From Tetragenococcus osmophilus (GTDB taxonomy: Bacteria > Bacillota > Bacilli > Lactobacillales > Enterococcaceae): a stretch of 64,000 nt of DNA. Both the position numbers and the translations under genes were made by a program. The stretch is taken from positions 1,426,001 to 1,490,000 of the forward strand of contig NZ_CP027783.1 of the NCBI RefSeq assembly GCF_003795125.1, given 5' to 3'. Positions 17,097-25,942 of the stretch are shown here, one piece after another; positions within the stretch are counted from its first letter, which is position 1; each line of letters begins with the position of its first letter. The notes under the pieces were generated by a model. The model saw only the letters and a list, made by a program, of their open reading frames with translations. It had not been told where the DNA came from and made no database searches.

Positions 17097-17255
17097 ATAA
17101 TCGCCTCCTTACTTTTTCTTTATTCTTTCTTATGATACCATAAAATCATAAAAAGCTTAGTTATTTTTCCCTCAATTTACTGAATTGACACCTTAGAGAA
17201 TTCGTGCTAACGTAACCATGTTTAAGAGATGGAATTTTTCTAGGAGGTAGCAAGA

Positions 17256-17408
17256 ATGAGCGGGAAAAAGACAGTACTTGCTTGTTCAGTTTGTGGATCG
17301 CGTAATTATACAAAAACAACGAGTCAAGGAAAAGACCAACAACGTTTAACAACGAATAAATTTTGCAAATATTGTAATAAGCATACTCTACATAAAGAAA
17401 CTAAATGA
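17256..17408 (+). CDS. rpmG: 50S ribosomal protein L33
   Basis: A short gene of 50 codons reading [19 protein letters not shown] and onward. Two CxxC pairs (C10/C13 and C37/C40) form a zinc ribbon, so this is the zinc-binding L33 form. TAGGAGG at 17241-17247 precedes the ATG. rpmG-secE-nusG is the standard order in this order of bacteria. Confidence 0.93.
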   Translation: MSGKKTVLACSVCGSRNYTKTTSQGKDQQRLTTNKFCKYCNKHTLHKETK

Positions 17409-17434
17409 AGATTGCGTCAATAAGGAGGATATAG

Positions 17435-17605
17435 ATGAAATTTTTACGCAGCGTAAAAGATGAAATGAAGAAGGTAACCTGGCCGACAGGAAAACAATTA
17501 CGTAAAGATACACTTGTAGTCATTGAGATGGCTTTGATTTTCACTGTTATCTTTTATATTATGGATACAGCTATTCAAACAGTTTTTGCTTGGATATTAC
17601 AATAA
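17435..17605 (+). CDS. secE: Preprotein translocase subunit SecE
   Basis: A 56-aa protein with the SecE amphipathic helix segment KDEMKKVTWPTGKQL, followed by one membrane helix (about residues 28-50). This is the usual length for Gram-positive SecE, which clamps SecY. AAGGAGG lies upstream. It sits between rpmG and nusG. Confidence 0.95.
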   Translation: MKFLRSVKDEMKKVTWPTGKQLRKDTLVVIEMALIFTVIFYIMDTAIQTVFAWILQ

Positions 17606-17656
17606 AATTCAGCGGTTTTTAGGTACCAAGTACTGGCGAAACTTTAAGAAGGATGC

Positions 17657-17703
17657 TATAATATGTTAGGAGAAAAACTTCGAGGAAGACTTGAGGTTTT
17701 TTT
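17657..17703 (+). promoter_or_regulatory. nusG promoter and leader hairpin
   Basis: TATAAT (17657-17662) has an upstream TG at 17654-17655, an extended -10 box, and a poor -35. Ten bases on, AAAACTTC (17674-17681) pairs with GAGGTTTT (17693-17700) and leads into a T-run, so a weak terminator lies between promoter and gene. It may attenuate nusG. Confidence 0.5.
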
Positions 17704-17732
17704 ATTTTACAAGAGTAAAAGGAGCCGAAAAA

Positions 17733-18278
17733 ATGGAATCTTTTGAAAAAGGATGGTACGTATTGCATACGTATTCTGGTTATGAAAATAGAGTAAAAAT
17801 TAACCTGGAAACACGTAGACAAAGTATGCAAATGGAAGATTATATCTTTCGCGTAGTTGTTCCTGAAGAAACAGAAAAAGAAGTAAAAAACGGGAAGGAA
17901 AAAGAAGTCGTTCATAAAACATTTCCTGGTTATGTCCTGGTAGAAATGGTAATGACAGATGAGTCTTGGTATATTGTAAGAAATACTCCTGGGGTTACAG
18001 GCTTTGTTGGATCTCACGGAGCGGGAAGTAAACCAGCACCATTACTTCCAGAAGAAATTAATTCAATTTTACATTCATTAGGCATGAGTACAAGAACCGT
18101 CGAATTAAAAGTTGAAAATGGCGAAACAGTCAAGATTATCGAAGGGGCTTTTTCTGGCTTAGAAGGACAAGTTGCAGAAATTGATGAAGAAAAACAAAAA
18201 TTAAAAGTAAATATTGATATGTTTGGTCGGGAAACGAGTACAGAACTTGACTTTGACCAAGTCGATAAAATTGACTAA
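17733..18278 (+). CDS. nusG: Transcription termination/antitermination factor NusG
   Basis: The 181-aa protein starts MESFEKGWYVLHTYSGYENRV, with an N-terminal NGN domain that binds RNA polymerase, the conserved FPGYVLVEM and VRNTPGVTGFVG segments, and a C-terminal KOW motif around ETVKIIEGAFSGLEG. AAAGGAG precedes the ATG at 17733. The longer in-frame version would start inside the leader hairpin and is rejected. Confidence 0.96.
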   Translation: MESFEKGWYVLHTYSGYENRVKINLETRRQSMQMEDYIFRVVVPEETEKEVKNGKEKEVVHKTFPGYVLVEMVMTDESWYIVRNTPGVTGFVGSHGAGSKPAPLLPEEINSILHSLGMSTRTVELKVENGETVKIIEGAFSGLEGQVAEIDEEKQKLKVNIDMFGRETSTELDFDQVDKID

Positions 18279-18289
18279 AACATAGAAAA

Positions 18290-18329
18290 AACAGCACCGT
18301 GAGTAACAAACACGGTGTTGTTTTTTTTT
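18290..18329 (+). terminator. Terminator of nusG and target site of the intron
   Basis: A 12-bp stem (AACAGCACCGTG with CACGGTGTTGTT) is followed by a T-run to 18329. A group II intron begins two bases after the T-run. Confidence 0.92.
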
Positions 18330-18835
18330 ATGTGTGCCAGGCATGGCATTTATCTAGCTGGTGAAAGTCCAGTCGCAGGTAGTTACCGCCAAGCGTAGCG
18401 AGCCACAAGCTGAAATCAGTGATGATGGGGTGAAGGAAGTGGTGTCGCAAATCTTTCAAGCCTACGAACAGGAACTTGATGAGGCTAAATGGTGGATAAG
18501 GCTGCATATCAAGCTGAAGTCCAAAAGGTAAACGTAAAACCAAGACAGTAAATCAAGAGGTTATGGAGAGAAAGATAAATGTCTTACCCTGGGAGCTCTT
18601 ACGGACGTTTGTGAACGAACGGTCGAAAAAGGTTTGTCGTAAGAAGTCAGCTGAGGCCATAGTAGCTACTGTTTAGGTAGTAAAGGGCCGAATGTTTGTA
18701 TAGTGTGAATCGCTAGAAGAAAATGTCCAAGGAGTCCGAAAACGAGGATACCCTAGAACAATAGAACGTAACTATTGATGGGAAAGATAGTGGGGGCGGT
18801 CTTGGATAAATCTACGACTAGAGGAGGAACAGCGC

Positions 18836-20134
18836 ATGAGATTCATTGAAAAGATTACGAGTCATCAAAATATCACGCAAGCCATCGAACAGGTCAAAAA
18901 GAATAAAGGGGCTCCGGGTGTTGATGAGATGACAGTCGATGAACTCGACCATTATTTCTATCAACATGGACATACCCTTGTTCAGGAGATTCGGTCGATG
19001 ACCTACCGACCAAAGGCGGTTAAAAGAGTTTATATCCCTAAATCTGATGGGAAGCAAAGACCTTTAGGGATTCCAAGTGTGGTGGACCGTGTGGTGCAAC
19101 AGGCAACTGCGCAACAATTAAGTCGCATCTTCGATGTCCACTTCAGCGAAACCAGTTATGGTTTCCGCCCGGGTCGAAGTGCTCATCAAGCGATTGAAAA
19201 AGTCCTTGATTACTTGAATGAAGGCTATGAATGGCTCATTGATATGGATATTGAGAAATATTTTGATACAGTTAATCATGATCAATTAATCTCGACCCTT
19301 AGAGAACGGGTCAAAGATAGAGAAACCCTTCATTTAATACGTGTTTTCTTAAAAGCAGGTATTATGGAGAATGGCTTCGTTAGCCCGAACGAAACCGGAG
19401 TTCCGCAAGGAGGTCCGTTAAGCCCAGTTTTAGCGAATATTTATCTGGATAAACTGGATAAAGAATTAGAAGCAAGGGGGCTGCATTTCGTTCGTTACGC
19501 GGATGATACGGATATTTTTGTCAAAAGCGAGATGGCAGCCAATCGAGTGATGAAATCTATTACTGGTTGGATTGAAAGAAAACTATTCTTGCAAATCAAT
19601 GTCACAAAAACTAAGGTCGTACGACCGACACAAAGTCAATTTTTAGGATTTACCTTTTGGAAGAACCAAAAAGGTTGGCAGTGTAAACCGAGTAAAGTCA
19701 GTAAAACAAAACTCTATGACAAAACCAAAGAAGTTCTTAAAAGGAAACATGCCGTGTCGCGACCTTTAGCTGTGACATTTACAAAGCTGAACCAGATTAT
19801 AAGAGGCTGGATCAATTACTACCGTATCGGCAGTATGAAAACCTATCTAGCGAAGTTTGGTCAATGGTTACGACATAAAGTCCGTGTCATTATTATAAAG
19901 CAATGGAAACTTCCGCGACGAATCTATATGAATTTACAACAATTGAATCGACTATTCAATTGTCATTTCAAGAAAGAAGACATTTATAAGGTCGCTAATT
20001 CTAGATTAGGTTGGTATAGGAAATGCGGGATGGACGTTGTCAACTTTACGTTAAGTCCGAAAGTTTTAGCCATAAAGAAAAAGGATCGACCTGGATTGGT
20101 TGATCCTTTATCCTACTATCTAAATAAAGCGTGA
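18836..20134 (+). CDS. ltrA: Group II intron reverse transcriptase/maturase
   Basis: The 432-aa product has the full set of RT blocks, including SYGFRPGRSAHQA, the catalytic YADD at residues 221-224, and LGFTFWK. A maturase domain (IRGWINYYRIGSM) follows. The length and lack of an HNH endonuclease domain fit the class C group. AGAGGAGGAA precedes the ATG. The frame is intact, so splicing and mobility are plausible. Confidence 0.95.
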   Translation: MRFIEKITSHQNITQAIEQVKKNKGAPGVDEMTVDELDHYFYQHGHTLVQEIRSMTYRPKAVKRVYIPKSDGKQRPLGIPSVVDRVVQQATAQQLSRIFDVHFSETSYGFRPGRSAHQAIEKVLDYLNEGYEWLIDMDIEKYFDTVNHDQLISTLRERVKDRETLHLIRVFLKAGIMENGFVSPNETGVPQGGPLSPVLANIYLDKLDKELEARGLHFVRYADDTDIFVKSEMAANRVMKSITGWIERKLFLQINVTKTKVVRPTQSQFLGFTFWKNQKGWQCKPSKVSKTKLYDKTKEVLKRKHAVSRPLAVTFTKLNQIIRGWINYYRIGSMKTYLAKFGQWLRHKVRVIIIKQWKLPRRIYMNLQQLNRLFNCHFKKEDIYKVANSRLGWYRKCGMDVVNFTLSPKVLAIKKKDRPGLVDPLSYYLNKA

Positions 20135-20148
20135 AAACAGTACAAATG

Positions 20149-20181
20149 TAGCGCCGTATACGAGGACCGTACGTACGGTGC
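20149..20181 (+). ncRNA. Intron domain V
   Basis: The hairpin starting at the AGC triad (20149-20151 region) pairs GCGCCGTA with TACGGTGC around GGACCGTACG. This is the expected catalytic domain V layout, about 15 nt after the RT stop codon. Confidence 0.75.
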
Positions 20182-20215
20182 GACGGGAGGGGCGGAAATT
20201 TATTTCCCCTCTACC

Positions 20216-21118
20216 CTATTCCCAAAGAAATTGGGCAATTTGTTCATTTACTTGGTTATTTTCATGAAGCATACTATGTTGAGCGTTTTGTCCGTTTACA
20301 ATAGAATAATCCACATCAAATTCATTTGCTTCTAACAAAGGATAAACCGATAAAGCACTTGTAAGAGGGACCATACCATCAGAAAAATCTGATTCACTTA
20401 ATTGACCTGCGATTAATAAAATTTTCGTATCTTGTGATATTTGTGGTGTTAGTTCTTCAAAGTCTTGATATCTTTCTGAAAGCTCCTCGGGGCCATTATC
20501 TAATAAGTCATCAAGCGATTGATGATCGCTGGTGTTAATAAAGTCATTAAAAGGAGCTCCTAAACCGATAAATTTGTTGATTTCTGGTAAAGATTCTTCT
20601 TGTCCGTAGGTTCCCATATATCTATAAGAACTAACGCCTCCCATCGAATGGCCTACTAAGTTTACTTGGTCGAGTTGATAGTCCTCTTTTAGAGAACTTA
20701 GCGTATTTTGGATCCATTCCGTTTGATTCCACTCGTTATTGACATTATCTTCAAAAATTACTTGGATAATAGGGTTTGTGCGTTCACCACTTAATTCACC
20801 TTCTGTATCCAGGGAACCGTCTGGATGGACAGTTACTACCATTTCACGTTCAGCAATATTTTCTTCTTCCATGTAGTTAATCATTGATCTAAAAGAATTA
20901 ACGGTACCTTGATGTCCATGGACAAACAAGGTAGGTGTTGCTGATTTTTCTATAGTCGTTTCAGATTGCTGGGAAGCTTTAATATCTTCGCTAGCTTGAG
21001 TCGTATTACTCGACTGATTGGATTGGTTATTTTGTTGAGCTTTAGCACTACTTGAACTTTGACATCCTACTAAAAGCAAAGCAAATAATAAACCAAGGGG
21101 AAATAGAAATTTTTTCAT
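20216..21118 (-). CDS. Exported alpha/beta hydrolase lipoprotein (DUF915-like)
   Basis: A 300-aa protein with a lipoprotein signal (MKKFLFPLGLLFALLLVGC; lipobox LVGC, Cys19), then a Ser/Gln/Asn-rich linker to about residue 60. The alpha/beta hydrolase domain has FVHGHQGT and the nucleophile elbow GHSMGG. The family fits DUF915 lipase-like proteins of Lactobacillales; the substrate is unknown. Its TAG stop lies in the last bases of the intron (20216-20218). Without the intron the next bases would give TAA at the same place, so the protein is not truncated. Confidence 0.85.
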   Translation of the reverse strand: MKKFLFPLGLLFALLLVGCQSSSSAKAQQNNQSNQSSNTTQASEDIKASQQSETTIEKSATPTLFVHGHQGTVNSFRSMINYMEEENIAEREMVVTVHPDGSLDTEGELSGERTNPIIQVIFEDNVNNEWNQTEWIQNTLSSLKEDYQLDQVNLVGHSMGGVSSYRYMGTYGQEESLPEINKFIGLGAPFNDFINTSDHQSLDDLLDNGPEELSERYQDFEELTPQISQDTKILLIAGQLSESDFSDGMVPLTSALSVYPLLEANEFDVDYSIVNGQNAQHSMLHENNQVNEQIAQFLWE

Positions 21119-21217
21119 TTTTGTACTCCTTCAGAGTGATTTTTGCTATATTATAATATCCCATTAAAAAAAAGCAAAATAATGTAATCGATTATTTGAA
21201 AAAATTAAGGAAAACTC

Positions 21218-21245
21218 TTGCAATAAAAGCCATTTTTGCTATAAT
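21218..21245 (+). promoter_or_regulatory. Promoter of rplK-rplA
   Basis: TTGCAA (21218-21223), 16 bp, TATAAT (21240-21245). The leader to rplK is roughly 95 nt. Confidence 0.7.
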
Positions 21246-21287
21246 ATTATGAGTGTGCAATATATAAATGTTATTGCATAGCTAAGC

Positions 21288-21321
21288 GTGGGAGGAGAAA
21301 TTTTTATCTCCAACTAACCAC
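21288..21321 (+). promoter_or_regulatory. Candidate L1-binding leader hairpin before rplK
   Basis: GTGGGAGG (21288-21295) and AACCAC (21316-21321) bracket a GGAGA/TCTCC stem. The same GTGGGAGG...AACCAC pattern recurs in front of rplA, as expected if L1 represses its own operon through the leader. The role is inference. Confidence 0.5.
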
Positions 21322-21347
21322 ATCACGGACTTAAGGAGGTATGTCTC

Positions 21348-21773
21348 GTGGCAAAAAAAGTTGAAAATATTGTCAAATTACAAATCCCTGCAGGTAAAGC
21401 AACGCCAGCTCCACCCGTAGGTCCAGCTTTAGGACAAGCAGGTATTAATATTATGGGATTTACCAAGGAATTTAATGCTCGCACAGCTGATCAAGCGGGT
21501 ATGATTATCCCTGTGGTAATTACTGTATATGAAGACCGCTCATTTACTTTTGTTACTAAAACACCACCTGCTCCTGTATTGCTAAAATCAGCTGCGAACT
21601 TGGATAAAGGTTCAGGCGAACCTAATAAAAATAAAGTAGCTAAAGTAACAAGCGATCAAATCAGAGAAATCGCTGAAACAAAAATGGAAGACCTAAACGC
21701 AGCTGACGTTGAATCTGCTATGCGCATGGTTGAAGGAACTGCACGAAGCATGGGGATTTCCATCGAAGGATAA
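21348..21773 (+). CDS. rplK: 50S ribosomal protein L11
   Basis: A 141-aa L11 with the conserved [21 protein letters not shown]-terminal segment and the C-terminal 23S rRNA-binding domain ending [10 protein letters not shown]. The start is GTG at 21348 behind TAAGGAGG. An ATG seven bases earlier is in another frame. First gene of the rplK-rplA unit. Confidence 0.97.
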   Translation: MAKKVENIVKLQIPAGKATPAPPVGPALGQAGINIMGFTKEFNARTADQAGMIIPVVITVYEDRSFTFVTKTPPAPVLLKSAANLDKGSGEPNKNKVAKVTSDQIREIAETKMEDLNAADVESAMRMVEGTARSMGISIEG

Positions 21774-21829
21774 TCATTATCCCTTAAAGTAGCTTCTCAG
21801 TCAGCTCTATATTGAAAGATATAGAACAC

Positions 21830-21855
21830 GTGGGAGGTTCTACCGTTATAACCAC
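21830..21855 (+). promoter_or_regulatory. Candidate L1-binding leader hairpin before rplA
   Basis: GTGGGAGG at 21830-21837 and AACCAC at 21850-21855 repeat the motif seen before rplK. A CTATAT/ATATAG hairpin lies just upstream. The site is about 20 nt before the rplA start. Confidence 0.45.
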
Positions 21856-21876
21856 AATAAGGAGGAAACACATATA

Positions 21877-22566
21877 ATGGCTAAAAAAAGCAGAAAAATG
21901 CAAGAAGCATTAGAAAAAGTTGACACATCAAAAGCTTATTCAGTTGATGATGCTGTTGCATTGGCAAAAGATACAAGTATTGCAAATTTTGACGCAACTT
22001 TAGAAGTTGCTTATCGTTTAAATGTTGACCCCAAAAAAGCAGACCAACAAATTCGTGGAGCAGTTGTTTTACCTAATGGTACTGGAAAAACTCAAACTGT
22101 TTTAGTGTTTGCTAAAGGAGATAAAGCACAAGAAGCTGAAGATGCTGGTGCTGATTATGTAGGTGAAAGTGAATTAGCTGACCGTATCCAACAAGGTTGG
22201 TTTGACTTTGATGTTGTTATCGCAACTCCGGATATGATGGCACAAGTAGGAAAACTTGGTCGTGTTTTAGGCCCTAAAGGTTTAATGCCTAACCCTAAAA
22301 CTGGTACAGTTACAATGGACGTTGCTAAGGCCGTTGAAGAAGTTAAAGCTGGTCGGGTAACTTACCGTGTAGACCGTAACGGAAATATTCATGCACCAAT
22401 TGGAAAAGTTTCATTTGACGATAACCAATTAGTAGAAAATTTCAAAACGGTTCATGATGTTATAGAAAAAGCTAAACCATCAGCAGCTAAAGGTGTTTAC
22501 ATGAAAAATATCACGATAACGCCAACTTTTGGTCCTGGTATTCATGTAGATCCAGCTTCATTTTAA
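21877..22566 (+). CDS. rplA: 50S ribosomal protein L1
   Basis: A 229-aa L1 of normal length, with the signature [15 protein letters not shown] and both halves of the two-domain fold. It forms the L1 stalk and in many bacteria is the translational repressor of the L11-L1 operon. AAGGAGGAAA precedes the ATG. Confidence 0.97.
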   Translation: MAKKSRKMQEALEKVDTSKAYSVDDAVALAKDTSIANFDATLEVAYRLNVDPKKADQQIRGAVVLPNGTGKTQTVLVFAKGDKAQEAEDAGADYVGESELADRIQQGWFDFDVVIATPDMMAQVGKLGRVLGPKGLMPNPKTGTVTMDVAKAVEEVKAGRVTYRVDRNGNIHAPIGKVSFDDNQLVENFKTVHDVIEKAKPSAAKGVYMKNITITPTFGPGIHVDPASF

Positions 22567-22632
22567 GAATTATATAAAAAAAGATTGACGCAAACACCTT
22601 TTCTATGATAAGGTGTTTGACGTTAATGATTA

Positions 22633-22737
22633 AGTGTACCGAAGACAGTAGGTGGCGGATGTCGTAAATCCTACCGAGGACTTTTATTGATGATTGTCAA
22701 TAGACCCTCTATGTCTGCGGTGACATAGAGTTTTTTT
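22633..22737 (+). promoter_or_regulatory. Ribosomal protein L10 leader
   Basis: The sequence GTACCGAAGACAGTAGG, the GGCGGATGTC segment and CCTACCGAGG form the conserved core of the L10 leader, which binds the L10(L12)4 complex. It ends in a terminator-like stem CTCTATGTC/GACATAGAG (22707-22730) and seven Ts, so control is probably by attenuation. A separate 10-bp hairpin at 22591-22619 lies between rplA and the leader. Confidence 0.88.
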
Positions 22738-22783
22738 ATTGTAAAAAAACTCTCGCAGTAAAATTAGGAGGTGAAAGAAAAAG

Positions 22784-23287
22784 ATGAGTGAAGCAGCTAT
22801 TGCAAAGAAAGCACAAATCGTTACGGAAGTAGCCCAACAATTCAATGCAGCTGAATCAGTTGTGTTTGTTGACTACCGAGGATTAACGGTGGATGAAGAC
22901 ACTCGTTTACGTAAACAATTACGTGATGAAAATGTTGAAATGCATGTAATCAAAAATTCGATCCTTGTTCGAGCAGCACAAGAAGCTGGTTTAGAAGGTT
23001 TAGAAGAAGTTTTTGTAGGCCCTACAGCTGTTGCCTTTAGTAATGATGATGTGGTTGCTCCGGCAAAAATCATTAATGATTTTTCAAAAGAAGCAAGCGC
23101 ACTAGAAATTAAAGGTGGCGTAATTGAAGATAGAGTTGCTACATTGGACGAAGTCGTAGCTTTGGCAAAACTACCAAATCGCGATGGACTATTGTCTATG
23201 TTGCTATCTGTACTACAAGCCCCTGTACGAAACGTGGCTTACGGACTTAATGCAGTTATTGAAAAAAATGACGAAGATGCTGCTTAA
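22784..23287 (+). CDS. rplJ: 50S ribosomal protein L10
   Basis: A 167-aa L10, base of the L7/L12 stalk. The N-terminus ([26 protein letters not shown]) is typical and the C-terminal helix for L12 dimers is present. TTAGGAGG precedes the ATG. The L10 leader upstream gives autoregulation with rplL. Confidence 0.97.
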   Translation: MSEAAIAKKAQIVTEVAQQFNAAESVVFVDYRGLTVDEDTRLRKQLRDENVEMHVIKNSILVRAAQEAGLEGLEEVFVGPTAVAFSNDDVVAPAKIINDFSKEASALEIKGGVIEDRVATLDEVVALAKLPNRDGLLSMLLSVLQAPVRNVAYGLNAVIEKNDEDAA

Positions 23288-23331
23288 TTGCAGTTATAAA
23301 AAAATTATTGTATATAATGGAGGAAAATAAA

Positions 23332-23700
23332 ATGGCATTAAATGTTGAAAACATTGTCGAAGAATTAAAAGGTGCGACAATTTTAGAATTAAATGATTTA
23401 GTTAAAGCTATTGAAGATGAATTTGGTGTATCTGCTTCAGCACCAGTTGCTGCTGCAGCTCCAAGCGAAGGCGAAGAAGCTGAAGAACAAACTGAATTCA
23501 CAGTAGAACTTAGTGACGTTGGCGACCAAAAAGTCAAAGTCATCAAAGCTATCCGTGAAGCAACTGGCTTAGGTTTGAAAGAAGCAAAAGCTGTTGCTGA
23601 TGGTGCTCCTGCTCCAGTTAAAGAAAATGTATCTAAAGATGAAGCTGATAGTTTGAAATCTGCTTTAGAGGATGCTGGCGCTAGCGTAGAATTGAAGTAA
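23332..23700 (+). CDS. rplL: 50S ribosomal protein L7/L12
   Basis: A 122-aa protein with an N-terminal dimerisation domain, an Ala/Glu-rich hinge ([15 protein letters not shown]), and the C-terminal factor-binding domain EKTEF-like [20 protein letters not shown]. The ATG at 23332 lies behind GGAGG; the upstream in-frame start at 23308 is not used. Confidence 0.97.
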   Translation: MALNVENIVEELKGATILELNDLVKAIEDEFGVSASAPVAAAAPSEGEEAEEQTEFTVELSDVGDQKVKVIKAIREATGLGLKEAKAVADGAPAPVKENVSKDEADSLKSALEDAGASVELK

Positions 23701-23714
23701 TTCTTTTAGCGATA

Positions 23715-23761
23715 AAGAAGTTAAGAGGTCTAGTTTACTAGATTTCTTAACTTCTTTTTTT
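23715..23761 (+). terminator. Terminator of rplJ-rplL
   Basis: AAGAAGTTAAGA pairs with TCTTAACTTCTT and is followed by a run of Ts. Confidence 0.88.
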
Positions 23762-23891
23762 ATGCGATTTTTTAAATAAAGACGGATTTTGTAAAAAGTG
23801 ATAAAACTTAGCAGTTTATTTCTTTTCCTTTTTTCATAGAATGGTGTAGGATAAATATTGAAAAAAGACAAAATATTAGGAGGAATCGTTG

Positions 23892-24524
23892 ATGAAAATT
23901 GCAGTTGTAGCCGCAAATGGTAGAGCGGGAGAATTAATAACAAATGAAGCTATTAAACGTAACCATGAAGTCACTGCTATTGTACGTCACAAAAATCAAA
24001 CAGAGGCTTCTTATGTTTTGCAAAAGGATCTTTATGATTTGACATATCAAGATTTAAAATCATTTGATATTGTGGTCGATGCCTTTGGCGTTTGGGATCC
24101 GTCAGATATGGATTTACATGATTCTTCATTAATGCATTTAGCAGATTGCCTAAGTGGTACAAATATAAAACTATTTGTTGTTGGCGGGGCAGGTAGTTTA
24201 TATGTCGATCCTGAACATAAAAAACAATTAAAAGATACTCCTGACTTTCCAGAAGAAGCAAAACCTGTGGCTGAAGGAATGGGAAAAGCGTTGGATCATT
24301 TGAAAGAACGTGGAGATGTACAATGGGTATATGTTAGTCCTGCAGCAAGTTTTATAGCTGATGGAGCAAAGACTAATAATTATACCATTGCAGATAATGA
24401 GTACGTAGAAAACAAAGCAGGAGAAAGTAAAATTAGCTATCAAGATTATGCGCTTGGTTTTGTAGATGCTATGGAAGCAGGCAAGTATAATCAAGTACAA
24501 ATATCCATTTATCAAAACGAATAA
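23892..24524 (+). CDS. NAD(P)-binding Rossmann-fold oxidoreductase-like protein
   Basis: A 210-aa SDR-like protein starting MKIAVVAANGRAGELITNEA, a nucleotide-binding motif of the NmrA/atypical-SDR type. A region LFVVGGAGSLYVD and a YVSPAASF strand follow. Related genes are annotated as NAD(P)H-binding or flavin-reductase-like. No catalytic YxxxK is evident. The ATG at 23892 has AGGAGGAA upstream. Confidence 0.8.
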   Translation: MKIAVVAANGRAGELITNEAIKRNHEVTAIVRHKNQTEASYVLQKDLYDLTYQDLKSFDIVVDAFGVWDPSDMDLHDSSLMHLADCLSGTNIKLFVVGGAGSLYVDPEHKKQLKDTPDFPEEAKPVAEGMGKALDHLKERGDVQWVYVSPAASFIADGAKTNNYTIADNEYVENKAGESKISYQDYALGFVDAMEAGKYNQVQISIYQNE

Positions 24525-24536
24525 TGGTTGAAATAG

Positions 24537-24596
24537 AAAAACCCCTTTTAACGGTTTTTGGGCAATAATTGTCCGAACCGTTAAAAGGGGTTTTTG
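24537..24596. terminator. Strong bidirectional terminator
   Basis: A 20-bp perfect stem begins AAAAACCCCTTTTAACGG and closes with the complementary CCGTTAAAAGGGGTTTTT. It separates two convergent genes. Confidence 0.92.
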
Positions 24597-24604
24597 TGTT
24601 GGTT

Positions 24605-25942
24605 TTATTTTTGTTGACTATATAATTTATTATCATACATTTTAAAGAACGGATAATAAATGAGAATCGATATAGCTAGGTTGATGATTGCGATGAATAC
24701 GCCGCGAAAATCTCCTCCAGTTCCTAAAAAGGCCCCCGTACCTACTGGGGAAATCCAAGGGATTCCAGAGATAATTTTATTAACTAAGCCGACTGAAGCA
24801 GCAAAGTAAGAGATTGTTACATTAACAATAGGAGCTAATATAAACGGGATCATTAGGTATGGGTTATAGACAATAGGTGCGCCGAAAATGACAGGTTCGT
24901 TAATATTAAAAAGTCCTGGTAAAATAGCGGCTCTTCCTAATACTTTTAATTGGTCAGATTTTGCATTAAAGACCATTAATAAAACAAGTCCTAATGTGCT
25001 GCCAGCTCCTCCAAGGAAAATATACATGTTAACAAAGTCCCCAGCAAAAATATTGTTGGCACCATTAATATTTTCAGTCAAGGCTACCAGTAAAATAGGG
25101 TTGATAAAACTATTTTTTATAATGGCAGTACCATGCACACCAACCACCCATAATAGATGAATAAGGAGCATGATAACGACAATTCCTAGCCAAGAACCTG
25201 TTAGTCCTTTTACGAATTCGAAAGGCTCCGTTAAGATAGCATGTAAATCTGTATGGAAAAAAGCTAAGATCCCATTGATAATGACCATCGTAATTGCAAT
25301 AAAAATGGCTGGGATTAAAGAAGCAAATGCTTTACTAACGCCATCAGGAACACCTTCGGGCATATGAATTGTCACGTTTTTCACCATACAAAACCGATAA
25401 ATTTGTACAGCTAAAATCGATGTTATAATGGCAATGAAAATACCGACGCCACTAAAACGGGTGACCCAGCTATCTAGCGCTACTCCGTTATAGATAATAG
25501 AATCTTCTGCACTATTTTGTAGTAGTTGTGCTTGGCCATTTTGTATATCCACTTGAATGATGGTTAGCAAAAAAGCAAATAACCCCAAAATTGCGCCAAC
25601 AAAACTACTCATTTGTTTCTCGGATTCTTGTCGGTAACTTTCCGTTAAGTAAAAGGCAGTCGCTAAAGCATAGAATATAGCGATGGAGTCAATGGACATG
25701 GTTGTTACTACACTATAAAGCGGAGAAAGCTTTAGTATTGTTTGCTCAAAAAAAGGCGCTAGCGGAGGGATAATATCTGGTAAATTATTAATAATTAAAA
25801 AAATCGATCCTACAATCGTAAAAGGAACAGTTACCACCCCAGCCTGCATAATTGCTTGTATAACTCGTAGATTTGCGAGTCGATTTAAAGGAGGCATAAG
25901 CCGGTTTTCTAGAAAATTAAATACGACATTCATTTTCTTCAT
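24605..25942 (-). CDS. PTS sugar transporter subunit IIC, cellobiose family
   Basis: A 445-aa membrane EIIC of the lactose/cellobiose (Lac) family with about ten hydrophobic helices. Family segments include FNINEPVIFGAPIVYNP and LPGLFNINEP. It imports beta-glucosides as 6-phosphates together with EIIA and EIIB, which are not encoded nearby. Its start overlaps the GH1 stop by 4 nt (ATGA), indicating a two-gene operon. Confidence 0.93.
   Translation of the reverse strand: MKKMNVVFNFLENRLMPPLNRLANLRVIQAIMQAGVVTVPFTIVGSIFLIINNLPDIIPPLAPFFEQTILKLSPLYSVVTTMSIDSIAIFYALATAFYLTESYRQESEKQMSSFVGAILGLFAFLLTIIQVDIQNGQAQLLQNSAEDSIIYNGVALDSWVTRFSGVGIFIAIITSILAVQIYRFCMVKNVTIHMPEGVPDGVSKAFASLIPAIFIAITMVIINGILAFFHTDLHAILTEPFEFVKGLTGSWLGIVVIMLLIHLLWVVGVHGTAIIKNSFINPILLVALTENINGANNIFAGDFVNMYIFLGGAGSTLGLVLLMVFNAKSDQLKVLGRAAILPGLFNINEPVIFGAPIVYNPYLMIPFILAPIVNVTISYFAASVGLVNKIISGIPWISPVGTGAFLGTGGDFRGVFIAIINLAISILIYYPFFKMYDNKLYSQQK

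Larger units (their letters stand above)
18332..20219 (+). mobile_element. Group IIC intron, complete
   Basis: The 5' end GTGTGCC at 18332 matches the group II GTGYG start. The 3' end holds a domain V-like hairpin (20149-20181, AGC then GCCGTA/TACGGTGC with an inner GGACCGTACG part), a domain VI-like stem, and the end sequence CTACCCTAT. The ribozyme core fills 18332-18835 and contains no gene. Insertion directly after an intrinsic terminator is the hallmark of class C introns. Joining the flanks restores a T-run continuing into TCCC. Confidence 0.9.

Noticed and set aside
17619-18017. 132-aa minus-strand ORF
   Set aside because: Antisense to nusG, rich in Phe/Tyr/His as expected from reading a coding strand backwards.
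20216-20219. Truncation of the hydrolase gene by the group II intron
   Set aside because: The stop codon position is the same with or without the intron, so no residues are lost.
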